Source: Dunaliella salina (lineage: Eukaryota > Chlorophyta > Chlorophyceae > Chlamydomonadales > Dunaliellaceae). From it: a stretch of 12,500 bases of DNA. The stretch is taken from positions 971,553-984,052 of the forward strand of contig MU069443.1 of assembly GCA_002284615.2 (NCBI GenBank), given 5' to 3'. The notes beneath the pieces were generated by a model. It did no database searches and was not told the DNA's origin. It saw only the letters and a program-made list of their open reading frames with translations. This document shows positions 1 through 7,343 of the stretch, piece by piece (positions within the stretch are counted from its first letter, which is position 1; the number at the start of each line of letters is the position of its first letter). Both the position numbers and the translations under genes were made by a program.

Positions 1-690
1 AACTATTTCACACATTGCGTGTTTTCAGGCCAGCCCATTAGGATAAATGATTTTGTGGTTGATTTACGGAAAAGGCATAGGAGCGTGTGGCCAACTGAGG
101 ATCATGCTGAACATGGTGCTTATTTAAACAAATTAGCCAAGTACCATAACTGGGTAGCGCTTCCCTTCCGGCACAATTCTGCTTTTGGCAAACCTCTCCA
201 TACTCCTAGGTATCTGCATTTGGATTTGGGTAGGCATATGCAGAGGAACATTGCTTGCTTCCGACTGCACGCCCATAAGCTCCGAGTTGAAACTTCTCAT
301 TGGCATGGACATGCACCTCAATGTGATTTATGTGTTTTAGAACAATGGCAGGATGAAAAGCACGTCATCTTTCTCTGCCCATGCAAATTCCTGTATTGTC
401 TTAGAAGAAAGTATGCACATCTTTTTAGTGCCTTTCCTGCTCACAGAGTAGTATCAAATGATACAGGATCTTTCCTTTTTTTTGAAGCCTGCTCTCTGGA
501 TGTAGCTCATTTCTTTCAAAACCAAGATACTCAGACTTATCACTTCATCTCTGAGCTTATGGATTTCTTTCACCACACCGAGCAGCCAAACTTTCGGGCT
601 GAAGGTCAGGTGCCACAACCCAGTGTGATATCCTGCCTTTTGCCAGCCAGGCCACCTCTGCCAATTCTGAGCACATCACCTGAAAGCTAG
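1..690 (+). CDS. C-terminal part of a LINE (non-LTR retrotransposon) reverse transcriptase ORF, 5' end outside the window
   Basis: The frame is open from the first base (a GTG at 19 is not a credible start) and runs 229 codons to a tandem TAG TAA. It carries the pattern that ends many plant and algal LINE ORF2 proteins: a run with R-x2-A-H-K-L-R followed by a C-x2-C-x9-H-x4-C cluster (C108, C111, H121, C126, counted from base 1) containing D-E-K-H-V-I-F-L-C. This matches the zinc-binding module found downstream of the reverse transcriptase and RNase H domains. The polymerase core with its Y/FADD motif lies upstream of the window. The role of the whole protein is target-primed reverse transcription of its own RNA. 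No stop or frameshift interrupts the visible part, so the copy may be fairly young here, but 5' completeness is unknown. The same frame stays open after the two stops as far as 930. The family-level call is good; the specific clade is not determined. Confidence 0.75.
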   Translation, partial: NYFTHCVFSGQPIRINDFVVDLRKRHRSVWPTEDHAEHGAYLNKLAKYHNWVALPFRHNSAFGKPLHTPRYLHLDLGRHMQRNIACFRLHAHKLRVETSHWHGHAPQCDLCVLEQWQDEKHVIFLCPCKFLYCLRRKYAHLFSAFPAHRVVSNDTGSFLFFEACSLDVAHFFQNQDTQTYHFISELMDFFHHTEQPNFRAEGQVPQPSVISCLLPARPPLPILSTSPES

Positions 691-1459
691 TAAAAGAAGC
701 AATTTTTCAGTGCTGAGTTGGTCCCATTTGGTGAATCCTGCTGTGCGCTAGGTCTGCATGTTTGCGCGCTCAGCCAGCAAAACTCACCCCCTGTGTGTCC
801 TTACCCTCCAGCTACAACCCCAAGCCTGCAGGTGGACCCCAGGATGGTTTCTGAGTGCACTGGTGGCCACCTGACGCAAGCTGGCAGGGGGCTGTCCTGG
901 GGGTGCTCCAAAGCCAGTCGAGAGGAGTGATGACGACACGGAAAGGCTTTCTATTAATATTTAATGAAATTTTGGCCCTTCAGCGGAGTGTTGGGATGGG
1001 GTCAAGTGTTTGATTTCAAAAAACTTCAAATTTTTGCGGACGGATGCAGATGTGAGGGCACAGATTTCCTCGCATGTGAGCCCACAAGCGAAAATTTGGC
1101 AGTTTTTTGCTCCAGCAACTTCGCGGAGCCCAGCAGCTCCTCCCAGGCACCCATCTTCACAGCCCGCAGCGCCAGTGTTGATGATGACAACCCCAGGCAT
1201 CGGCCAGGACAAACAGCGGGTGCGGAGGTGGCCTATCGGGGCCAGGCCAGACCTCCCAGGTTATGCATGATTGTCCGTGCGATGAAAATCCGACGAGCAT
1301 CAGGGGTCCTCCCGACAACCCAAAATAACTTGCAATATTACCAGTAGGCTGCCCAAACACTTGCTGATGCAGTTTGGGCCTGAGCAGGGTCCCTCAAAAA
1401 GTAGCCATTCCCAGGGTTGACCAAAAAGTGCAAGTACGGGGCACAACTGATGCTCCTTG
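691..1459. other. No recognised gene; probable LINE 3' flank followed by unassigned DNA
   Basis: The first 240 bases continue the LINE reading frame after its TAG TAA stops and end at TGA TGA (925-930). This may be 3' untranslated sequence of the LINE. No poly(A) tail or simple-sequence tail that would mark the LINE end is visible. From about 950 to 1130 there are runs of A and T such as those around 1016-1036 and 1089-1108. Short frames on both strands show no recognisable domain and are treated as chance. Confidence 0.4.
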
Positions 1460-1484
1460 ATTATATTAATATTAATAATATAAT
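1460..1484. repeat. AT-only imperfect palindrome
   Basis: A 25-base stretch made only of A and T. It has 9-base inverted arms (ATTATATTA and TAATATAAT) around a 7-base spacer. It could be a hairpin, an AT-rich breakpoint or simple sequence. Nothing around it gives a function. Confidence 0.5.
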
Positions 1485-1807
1485 AGAAAACCATCTGCCA
1501 ACTCAAAACACTGCATGGTGGGCCCAGATGGAAGAAATGCCGGTTTCTGATGCACAGAGCTCAACCTGAGCCACATCCAGATACNACCAACAAGCCAGAC
1601 AAGTCCTCTGATCCAAAGAAGCAACTTCCCCCACTCAGAAGTGGGTTTGAAAGTGTCCGGCAGTATATCACCCAAATTTGGCATAGGTTGTGGCGGCTGA
1701 CTGAAGGTTATGTTCCTATCACACCCAGAGTGTGCTGCAACGAGAATCTGCTGCAAGTTAGTTGAGTCGGTTGGCAGTTGTGATTGACCTTTGTGTTCTA
1801 CACAGCT
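1485..1807. other. No recognised gene
   Basis: Frames on both strands here are short and contain one unresolved base at 1585. The minus-strand frame of about 140 codons (1472-1897) has no domain or motif that I recognise, and its composition gives no support for coding. Nothing else stands out. Confidence 0.35.
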
Positions 1808-2209
1808 AAGGCCGTGTTTAGATAACTCCTCTTTCTCTTTCTCCTCTGTCTTCCTCTTGGAGAACTCGTAGTAACACCTTGATTGTATTTTGCTCATGTA
1901 TAGCCTTGTAAACTACTAGGCAGCCTTAGGGAGTAGCCCATGCCGGGCTAGCAAGCCCTCAAGCCCTTGGAGGAGGCAGCAGCAGCAGTAACAGCACTAC
2001 TAGGGGAGTATTCTGCACATAGCTTAGATATATATATATATATATCTTGAAGATATCTTGCATACGCCTTAGTGGCACAGCCAAGTAAAGAGTCACTCCA
2101 GCAGAACCACGCCTTATCCATCAGCTTGCCCTCAGCCCTGTCCAATTTGGTAGCTACGCGCCGTAGCTGCAGTGCTTTACCGCACACATATCTTCTCTAA
2201 ACACGCCTT
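1808..2209. mobile_element. Weak candidate MITE-like segment with short inverted ends
   Basis: The left end (1808-1822, AAGGCCGTGTTTAGA) and the reverse complement of the right end (2196-2209, AAGGCGTGTTTAGA) agree over 14 bases with one single-base gap. Termini of the GGCxxTGTTTAG type are known from plant miniature inverted-repeat elements of the Harbinger and hAT groups. The 402-base interior has no coding frame but contains a GCA-rich run, an (AT)n tract and a small hairpin with 7-base arms (agctacg/cgtagct) near 2150-2168. I could not find a matching 3-bp or 8-bp target duplication at the ends, so this is only a candidate. Confidence 0.25.
2028..2045. repeat. (AT)n microsatellite
   Basis: Nine AT dinucleotides in a row, inside a longer self-complementary run. 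It is followed at once by another small palindrome (AAGATATCTT). It could act as a TATA-like or unwinding tract, but there is no adjoining gene to support promoter use. Confidence 0.85.
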
Positions 2210-2842
2210 GCTCTCTCTCTCTTTGCGCGCGTCGCGCAGTTTAGCCTGATTTCCACCCAAAGGTCCTCGACCACTCTCCCAGCCCCGAGCTGACGACCTA
2301 CCATCACCCCTCGACGGCACCAGCAGTGAGGCTACGCGACAGGTCGCGTAGCCTCACCCGAAAATCTTGCGGCCTAGAGCCATTGAACCTGTGTACAACG
2401 CCGTGCAAGTGCCCACTTGGGCAACACGTGGAAATTGTGCCATGTGCCATGCACAATAGCTCTATTGCACCAGTCATGGAGGTCTGCATGGCACTCGTGA
2501 GTCTGATGCGGTCTAATGTGGTGTGCAGTGTGTCTGCAGTCATGCAATCATGGCATCCGCAATCCGTGCAGCCACGCAACATGCACTCCTTAGCTCTCTC
2601 AAGATTGTGGAGCAAATTATGCAGTAGACATAACCAGTAGGAACACGCGATGACCACAATATTGTGTGCGTTTGCAAAGACTTGCGCAGACTTAGATGCG
2701 CCTTAGAGGTACTTTCTCTTGCCCCAGGGTCACTGTCACCCTTCCCTTCCTGGCCATAACACATGAGGTGGGCATTCATGAGCCCAAGCAACAGTGTGTG
2801 CGGTTCAACCGAATTAGCGTGCTCAATTTGCTTTGCACTGTC
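2210..2842. other. No recognised gene; leader-like DNA between candidate MITE and minisatellite
   Basis: The segment begins with a CT-rich run (2210-2224) and contains several short hairpins: the perfect one annotated separately at 2326-2357, ATTGTGC/GCACAAT around 2434-2457, and CAATAG/CTATTG around 2452-2465. Overlapping frames of about 104-117 codons on both strands (2304-2657 minus, 2326-2640 plus) show no domain. Part of this stretch may be the 5' leader or LTR of the gag element that starts at 3147, but no second LTR copy was found downstream to prove it. Confidence 0.35.
2326..2357. repeat. Perfect 15-bp-arm inverted repeat with a 2-base loop
   Basis: The arms GTGAGGCTACGCGAC (2326-2340) and GTCGCGTAGCCTCAC (2343-2357) are exact reverse complements separated only by AG. 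The 32-base unit would form a very stable cruciform or RNA hairpin. The loop is too short for a usual RNA hairpin without opening the closing pair. No U-tract follows, and in a eukaryotic setting it should not be read as a bacterial terminator. Confidence 0.9.
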
Positions 2843-3090
2843 AAGGTTCGGCAACCCAAATGATGGGTTGTGTGTTGCCTTTGCGTAGGGTTAGGCCCGG
2901 GTCCGGCANTCCATAAGAGGTTGTGTGTCGCCCTTGCTTTGAAGGTCCGGCAACCCAAATGATGGNTTGTGTGTCGCCTTTGTNTAGGGTTAGGNCCGGG
3001 TCNGGCAGCCCATTAGGGGTTGTGTGTCGCCCTTGCATTGTGAAGGTCCACCATCCCCTTTTAGGGGCAGGGATGCGTGCGTCGCCTAGA
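2843..3090. repeat. Minisatellite, about 100-bp unit built from two related half-units
   Basis: Two tandem units (2843-2941 and 2942-3042) are followed by a shorter, diverged third (about 3043-3090). Each begins AAGGTxCGGCAACCCAAATG. Each also contains a second half that repeats the pattern GGTCCGGCA...GGTTGTGTGTCGCCCTTG, so the basic period is near 50 bases. Five of the eight N positions of the window (2909, 2966, 2984, 2995, 3003) fall here, as expected if several near-identical copies were merged during assembly. It lies just upstream of the gag ORF and may belong to the leader of that retrotransposon. Confidence 0.85.
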
Positions 3091-3146
3091 ATATGATGAA
3101 TTAGTTACTGCTGCTGCTGCCTTGCCTTCTCCAAGGGCTTAATTTA

Positions 3147-5273
3147 ATGCATAGAATGCCACCAAAGGCATGTTCCCAAACGGGAGCCACGAATTTAGCT
3201 GGCCCGCCACCAGCAATAGAATCAGGTGCGGAGGATCAGCCTCCTGACACTTTCTTCACACCTGGGCAGAGAGCGGCCACACTTTACACCAATCCATTGT
3301 ACATCCCTATGCCAAACTTGCCTGAAACAGCACCCCAGTTCAGGGGTGAGAAAGGAGTAGATGACCTACACGCATGGCTTGGGCAGGCAAAATTGTGGTT
3401 TGTCAGAGTTTCACTCATGTGCAAAGGAAACCCAAATGTGACTGAAGCTGATGTTGTGCAAATATTCTGCATGCTAGCCTTTGAAGAGGATACGCCTGTC
3501 AGGTTCTGGTATGAGACCAATCAAGATCGCCTGCTCAAAAAGCCGCCTGATGGCAAAACCACTTATGAGCAACTGCTTGCAGCTGTCAAGACACAGTTTG
3601 CGCACATCGCACCGGACCCAGATCAGCTTTTGACTGACATGCACCTGACTCCAGGAATGGACCTATCCACATTTGTGCACAAATTCGTCCGTGCACACAA
3701 AGCATCGATCATAACTGAAGAAAAGGCAGTCAGGCTGGTGATTGTCAAGTTCACCAAACAGATCGACCTCTTTCACAACCTGTGCACCGCCTACATGAGC
3801 AACCCTGATGTGCTTGTGACAGACCTAGCTGAGATTGTGCACGAGCACCAAGCACTAAAGAACGCACTGGAGTTTGTAGACCCTGACAAGCCGCGCAAGC
3901 ATGAATCTACTCCTGATGCCTCTGATAGACCAACGCGCAATGCCGCATTCACCACACATGTGTCTGCATCTGCGGCAAGAAGCCAAGCATCGACTGCATT
4001 TTGCTGCAAGGTGCATGGACCGAACACCACCCACAGCACTGAGCAATGTAGATCTGTGAAGCGTATGATTGCAGAGAGTAAAGCAGCTCAGCCACAGAGC
4101 AGTCACCCTAACACCAACCGCTTGCTGATGGATGCTCTTGTCCAAGAATTTCGCACACGCCTAGCTGAGGTGGCTGCATCTTTTGACCTGCTGCAAGCGC
4201 AGCAACCTCCTGCAGGATTGAGCAACCAACAGACTGCATCACCTCAATCATTTGCTGCATGCATAAGCAGCATGTCCAGCGCCAATGCAACTGACCGCAT
4301 CAGGGATTACGACCCGCGCACATACATGAGCACACCACATACTCAAGCCCGCCCTCCACTTGTGCCTGCATCGCAGCACGCTCATCAAGTGCACATGACT
4401 CGCCATGCAGCACCAACCACAGTGTCACCAGATGGTGCAGATTTTGCCTTTGCCAAGGCGCATGCTGCAGAGAGCGCCCAGCCTGTATGGCCGCCATTGC
4501 ATGCCTTATTGACAGTGTGTTCAGAAGCAAAACAAGACCCAGAGTCAAGTGTGTGTGCAGCAACACCTGTACCATTTCAGGCAAAGCCAGTAAACCGTGC
4601 AGATGTACCAGGTGCGACACCAGCGCCTGCGCAGAGACCAGCAGCTCCTGAAATGGCCACAGTACGTATTGTAGGATCAGAGCTCTCTGAGCAAGATTTG
4701 ATTGCCATGCAGAAACTTCCTGGCTTTGAAGTGTCTTTCAAGGTTCCCAAGCCAACGCTGATGGGCGCTCTCCAGCGCACCGATCTCCTGCCTCCAGAAG
4801 GTACGCCAGCGCCACAAGTAAGTGCGCAAACGTTGCTGGAAAAATCTCGAACTCCAGCTGCATCGCATGCCGCCTCTTATGGCACAACAGCAACTGCACC
4901 TCAGCACTCAACCTCTTCAGAACCATCCTTGTTTGGGCATGATGATACCCCTGTCTTCTGTTCAGCCAAGCATGGGCCAAGCCAAGAACAGCCTGCCTTT
5001 GATGCCACAAAGTACATGAATGAAACTGCTGGCCTCTACAGGCTCGCTGCAGGTGTATCCTTTGCGCATAGAGACAAAGTCATCACTGCCTCGCGTGTGC
5101 TGTACGACATCTGCTCAGATGCAAACATCTTGTCCAAGGAATTTGCTGACAGGAATGGTATTTTGTATGGCCCCTCACCCCACAAGATCCAAACCTCTAT
5201 GGGGAGTGCAGGGGGAGTCATTGGCCAGGTGGTTGGCCCAATCTGGAGTATCCTCACAGAGGTACAGACGTAG
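3147..5273 (+). CDS. gag: Ty3/gypsy-type Gag followed by the start of a retropepsin-like protease
   Basis: A 708-codon frame starts at ATG 3147; a second ATG follows three codons later and is an alternative start. Residues about 60-250 read as a retrotransposon Gag: P-Q-F-R-G-E-K-G at 63-70, W77 in an A-W-L-G-Q segment, F120-W121, and F180 in T-F-V-H-K-F. This part would build the virus-like particle. Residues 287-301 form a variant zinc knuckle, C-x2-H-x5-H-x4-C, instead of the usual C-x2-C-x4-H-x4-C. Residues 305-640 are low-complexity, rich in Ala, Pro, Gln, Ser and Thr. From about 640 the sequence resembles the N-terminal half of an aspartic protease: L-Y-D654-I-C-S with following hydrophobic residues, where the family usually has D-T/S-G-A/S. 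The TAG at 5271 appears caused by a frameshift, since protease sequence continues in another frame. No reverse transcriptase follows. The Gag call is good; activity is doubtful. Confidence 0.8.
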   Translation: MHRMPPKACSQTGATNLAGPPPAIESGAEDQPPDTFFTPGQRAATLYTNPLYIPMPNLPETAPQFRGEKGVDDLHAWLGQAKLWFVRVSLMCKGNPNVTEADVVQIFCMLAFEEDTPVRFWYETNQDRLLKKPPDGKTTYEQLLAAVKTQFAHIAPDPDQLLTDMHLTPGMDLSTFVHKFVRAHKASIITEEKAVRLVIVKFTKQIDLFHNLCTAYMSNPDVLVTDLAEIVHEHQALKNALEFVDPDKPRKHESTPDASDRPTRNAAFTTHVSASAARSQASTAFCCKVHGPNTTHSTEQCRSVKRMIAESKAAQPQSSHPNTNRLLMDALVQEFRTRLAEVAASFDLLQAQQPPAGLSNQQTASPQSFAACISSMSSANATDRIRDYDPRTYMSTPHTQARPPLVPASQHAHQVHMTRHAAPTTVSPDGADFAFAKAHAAESAQPVWPPLHALLTVCSEAKQDPESSVCAATPVPFQAKPVNRADVPGATPAPAQRPAAPEMATVRIVGSELSEQDLIAMQKLPGFEVSFKVPKPTLMGALQRTDLLPPEGTPAPQVSAQTLLEKSRTPAASHAASYGTTATAPQHSTSSEPSLFGHDDTPVFCSAKHGPSQEQPAFDATKYMNETAGLYRLAAGVSFAHRDKVITASRVLYDICSDANILSKEFADRNGILYGPSPHKIQTSMGSAGGVIGQVVGPIWSILTEVQT

Positions 5274-5490
5274 AATGCACAACTGCATCCCCTGATGGCT
5301 TGACATTCCTGGTTGTCTCTGGAGTAAATGACTTGTACGAAGTGCCACTGAGCACACATGTTGCTCAGATTGGGGAGCATACGCAGATCCTGTGCTCAAA
5401 TTGCTGCAGTACCGCCCATTTATGCGCACTAGAAATGACATAAGCACACTTGCCAGTGTCCCTGATCACCACTGGACGCAGCCAAATTAA
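5257..5490 (+). pseudogene. Frameshifted remainder of the retropepsin domain of the gag element
   Basis: Immediately after the gag frame ends, protease-like sequence continues in a second frame from about 5261 (R-G-T-D-V-E, then L-T-F-L-V-V-S-G-V and L-Y-E-V-P-L-S-T-H-V). It then moves to a third frame near the G-run at 5372-5375 (G-A-Y-A-D-P-V-L-K-L-L-Q-Y-R-P) as far as a TAA at 5488. The flap and C-terminal pattern of Ty3-type proteases (L-Y-D-V-L-L-G/S, then a Y-R-P segment) matches this order. Two apparent single-base losses, near 5257 and near 5373, explain the breaks. The protease is therefore inactive as read, unless the breaks are assembly errors. No catalytic polymerase motifs follow. 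Confidence 0.6.
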
Positions 5491-5755
5491 AACATCAGCC
5501 ACTGCGTTCCTGGTTAGCATGACCACCGCTGCAGGTAACCTGCAGAATCCTCAGCATGACCCATACACCAAATCTGGCGTAGGCACAACTGCATCACATG
5601 CATGTGCCACCCACGAAGCGTCCAAGGAACACTCATGCGCAACAGCATCCTCTGCCTCAGCTGCCAAACGTGCATGGCATGACATACGCAACAGGTACAA
5701 CAATGAAGACATGGACTTGCCCCAACGCCAAGCTGGTAACTACAACCATGCGTAA
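5450..5755 (+). pseudogene. Low-complexity reading frame, possibly a degraded Gag-Pol linker
   Basis: This 101-codon frame is the same frame as the middle protease fragment, reopening after its TAA at 5441. It is rich in Ala, Thr, Asn and His, like the low-complexity part of the Gag upstream, and has no domain that I recognise. It may be the decayed linker between protease and the missing reverse transcriptase, or chance. A further frame at 5598-6005 overlaps it and shows no recognisable domain either. Confidence 0.3.
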
Positions 5756-6486
5756 ACACAACAACTGCCACTCACCAAATACTTGCCGTATACAATGCAA
5801 ACTGCGAGGGCAAGCATTCAGCGCAGCAGGCCACCACTGCCTGTTCGCCTGGCTGCACCACCACGGAGTCAGGCAGTTCGCCCGCATGGGGGTGTGTGTT
5901 CCATGCACTCTACCCAGTGCATTAGCTAGAGCATGCAGGCGAACGTGCCTGCCTATGACAACTAGCGTATCTAAACGGCAGGCTTGGGAGAGCAAGCGAG
6001 GCTAGTTACTTTAGGCCTGCTGTATAGAATCATGCATCTACCTTGTTGCGCATGAGCATCAGCATATGGTCCGCCCTACTGACCCTCGGGTGCAGTAGAT
6101 GATTTATTGTCTTGATTTCTGTTCTCATCTCAGTGTGTATGCTGTGTATGCAAACTTGTTGTACGGGCGTGCAAATTCATCTCACTTAATTGTTGAAAAC
6201 TTGACGTTGCTGAGTGCACCTGCAAATAAATTTACCATCATTGAGACCTGGCAGATTTGTTTTAAGACTTCTGATCGTGCTGATTTATTTGAGTAAGCTT
6301 CTGGCTGTGCTGTGTGGATTTGCCAGCCTCACTCGCGCGGCTGGGGGGTTGTTCTTGGCAAGGAGTTGAATCAAACATTAATTTTTGTTTATTGACTGGA
6401 TGGTGTTGATTTTCTTTGGTCCACCTGCCTTTACTCAGTTGCCATGCCGTTGGTATCTCTGCGCTTTCATTACTTCATGCTTGAGA
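5756..6486. other. No recognised gene
   Basis: Up to about 6005 the base use resembles the gag element and may be its decayed tail. From 6006 the sequence becomes more T-rich with short frames only. No reverse transcriptase, RNase H or integrase motif was seen on either strand, and no LTR copy of the upstream region was found, so the 3' limit of the gag element is not defined. Confidence 0.4.
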
Positions 6487-6849
6487 TAGGGGGGTTGTAG
6501 CATGGCAAACTAGGACACTGTTTTGGCTGCATCAGTTTCTCAGCCTGACATTCCCTTGTAAACCTTGTATCCGTTCAATACTTCGTTATATTTATTTGCT
6601 GTTTAAGGGTAATCCTTGGATTTTTCCAGGAGAAATTGCTGATCTCTTTGTTTGCAAGTTGAGAGTTTGGGTTGCGAGATTCAGTATTTGCAATGGTAGT
6701 TGGTGGTATGGCAACATTAAGTTTCTGCCTGGTAGTATATAGTACTCACATAGATGATTGGAGAATTTACGCAAAGAACAAGAAAGATCAATCAAGCTCC
6801 TCCACCCACCTCCAAGCGCGATATCATACCCATTACGCACATGTGATCT

Positions 6850-6904
6850 GTCACGCTAAGAAACTGACGCAGCCAAAACAGTGTCTGAAGTGCAGTATCC
6901 TATT
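6850..6904 (+). repeat. 55-bp direct repeat, first copy (internal end-like sequence)
   Basis: Agrees with 7281-7335 over 55 bases apart from three substitutions near its start (positions 6854, 6858 and 6869). It stops exactly where the right-hand copy continues into CCCCCC and where, here, the ATGTAGGAGAGG repeat begins at 6905. This means the segment 6905-7280 is bracketed by 55-bp direct repeats. Confidence 0.8.
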
Positions 6905-7131
6905 ATGTAGGAGAGGTGATGCTGTGGCGTACAACATCCATTGCAGCTTGGCTTGAGCTTTAGCTTGTGTCTTGCTTTGCTGATGTTGCTTGGGTGCTGG
7001 CATGGCTGCACAACACCATAGGTATTGAAGAGAGCAGACAAGAGGCGGACCAGCCGTCCAGGCTTGCATTACATCAGGAGCAACACCCCTGGCACATGGC
7101 CAGGGATGAAAAGAAATGCGCCAATACTTGG
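6905..7131 (+). repeat. Dispersed repeat, copy 1 (two conserved modules)
   Basis: The first module (6905-6945, ATGTAGGAGAGGTGATGCTG...) and the second (6986-7131, TTGCTTGGGTGCTGG... to CCAATACTTGG) both recur at 8336-8574. The second module is near-identical between copies apart from a 13-base length difference and a few substitutions. On the minus strand both copies keep a short open frame with G-V-A-P-D-V-M-Q-A-W, but this is not enough to call a gene. The spacer of 40 bases between modules is not shared with copy 2. Confidence 0.75.
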
Positions 7132-7280
7132 AAGGATGCTCCACAGGAAGGATAAGTAAGAGAGAGAGTCCATGGAAAAGTCCCACCAAAATACAGGTCA
7201 CACCTCACACACTTGACCATGACAGACCAATAACCCTGTGCAGCAGTTTCTCGTTGCAGCAGACTTTTGGTGTGACAGCT

Positions 7281-7335
7281 GTCAGGCTGAGAAACTGACA
7301 CAGCCAAAACAGTGTCTGAAGTGCAGTATCCTATT
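7281..7335 (+). repeat. 55-bp direct repeat, second copy (right inverted end)
   Basis: Partner of 6850-6904. It also forms the inner part of the right inverted end of the 6487-7343 element. The three differences between copies argue against a fresh target-site duplication. Confidence 0.8.
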
Positions 7336-7343
7336 CCCCCCTA

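Larger units (their letters stand above)
6487..7343. mobile_element. Non-coding inverted-repeat element with symmetric 63-bp ends and a third internal end copy
   Basis: The left end (6487-6549) and right end (7281-7343) are inverted copies placed with exact symmetry. TAGGGGGG at 6487-6494 mirrors CCCCCCTA at 7336-7343, a 19-base diverged stretch follows, and then 34 of 36 bases pair between 6514-6549 and 7281-7316 (core GACACTGTTTTGGCTG). If the outer TA is a target duplication, the ends would be GGGGGG...CCCCCC, as for a TA-targeting element of the Tc1/mariner kind; this is only a guess. A third copy of the right end (6850-6904) lies inside in direct orientation to 7281-7335, 55 bases with three differences. 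No transposase frame is visible. The element could be one copy broken by the repeat at 6905-7280, or two overlapping copies. Confidence 0.55.

Noticed and set aside
1472..1897. A 141-codon minus-strand frame
   Set aside because: No start context, domain or homology that I recognise, and an unresolved base inside. Length alone is not convincing in this composition.
2326..2357. An intrinsic (rho-independent) terminator
   Set aside because: No T-run follows, and the setting is a eukaryotic repeat region.
2304..2854. Overlapping frames of 104-117 codons on both strands
   Set aside because: They mirror each other through the 2326-2357 hairpin and small inverted repeats, have no recognisable domain, and neither strand is favoured.
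2841..3038. Minus-strand repetitive peptide frames over the minisatellite
   Set aside because: They follow from the tandem repeat itself and contain several undetermined residues.
2843..3090. A CRISPR array
   Set aside because: The repeat units are contiguous with no unique spacers, and the context is eukaryotic.
5598..6005. A 135-codon frame after the gag element
   Set aside because: It overlaps the other low-complexity frame, is rich in His, Thr, Arg and Cys without a domain, and lacks reverse transcriptase motifs.
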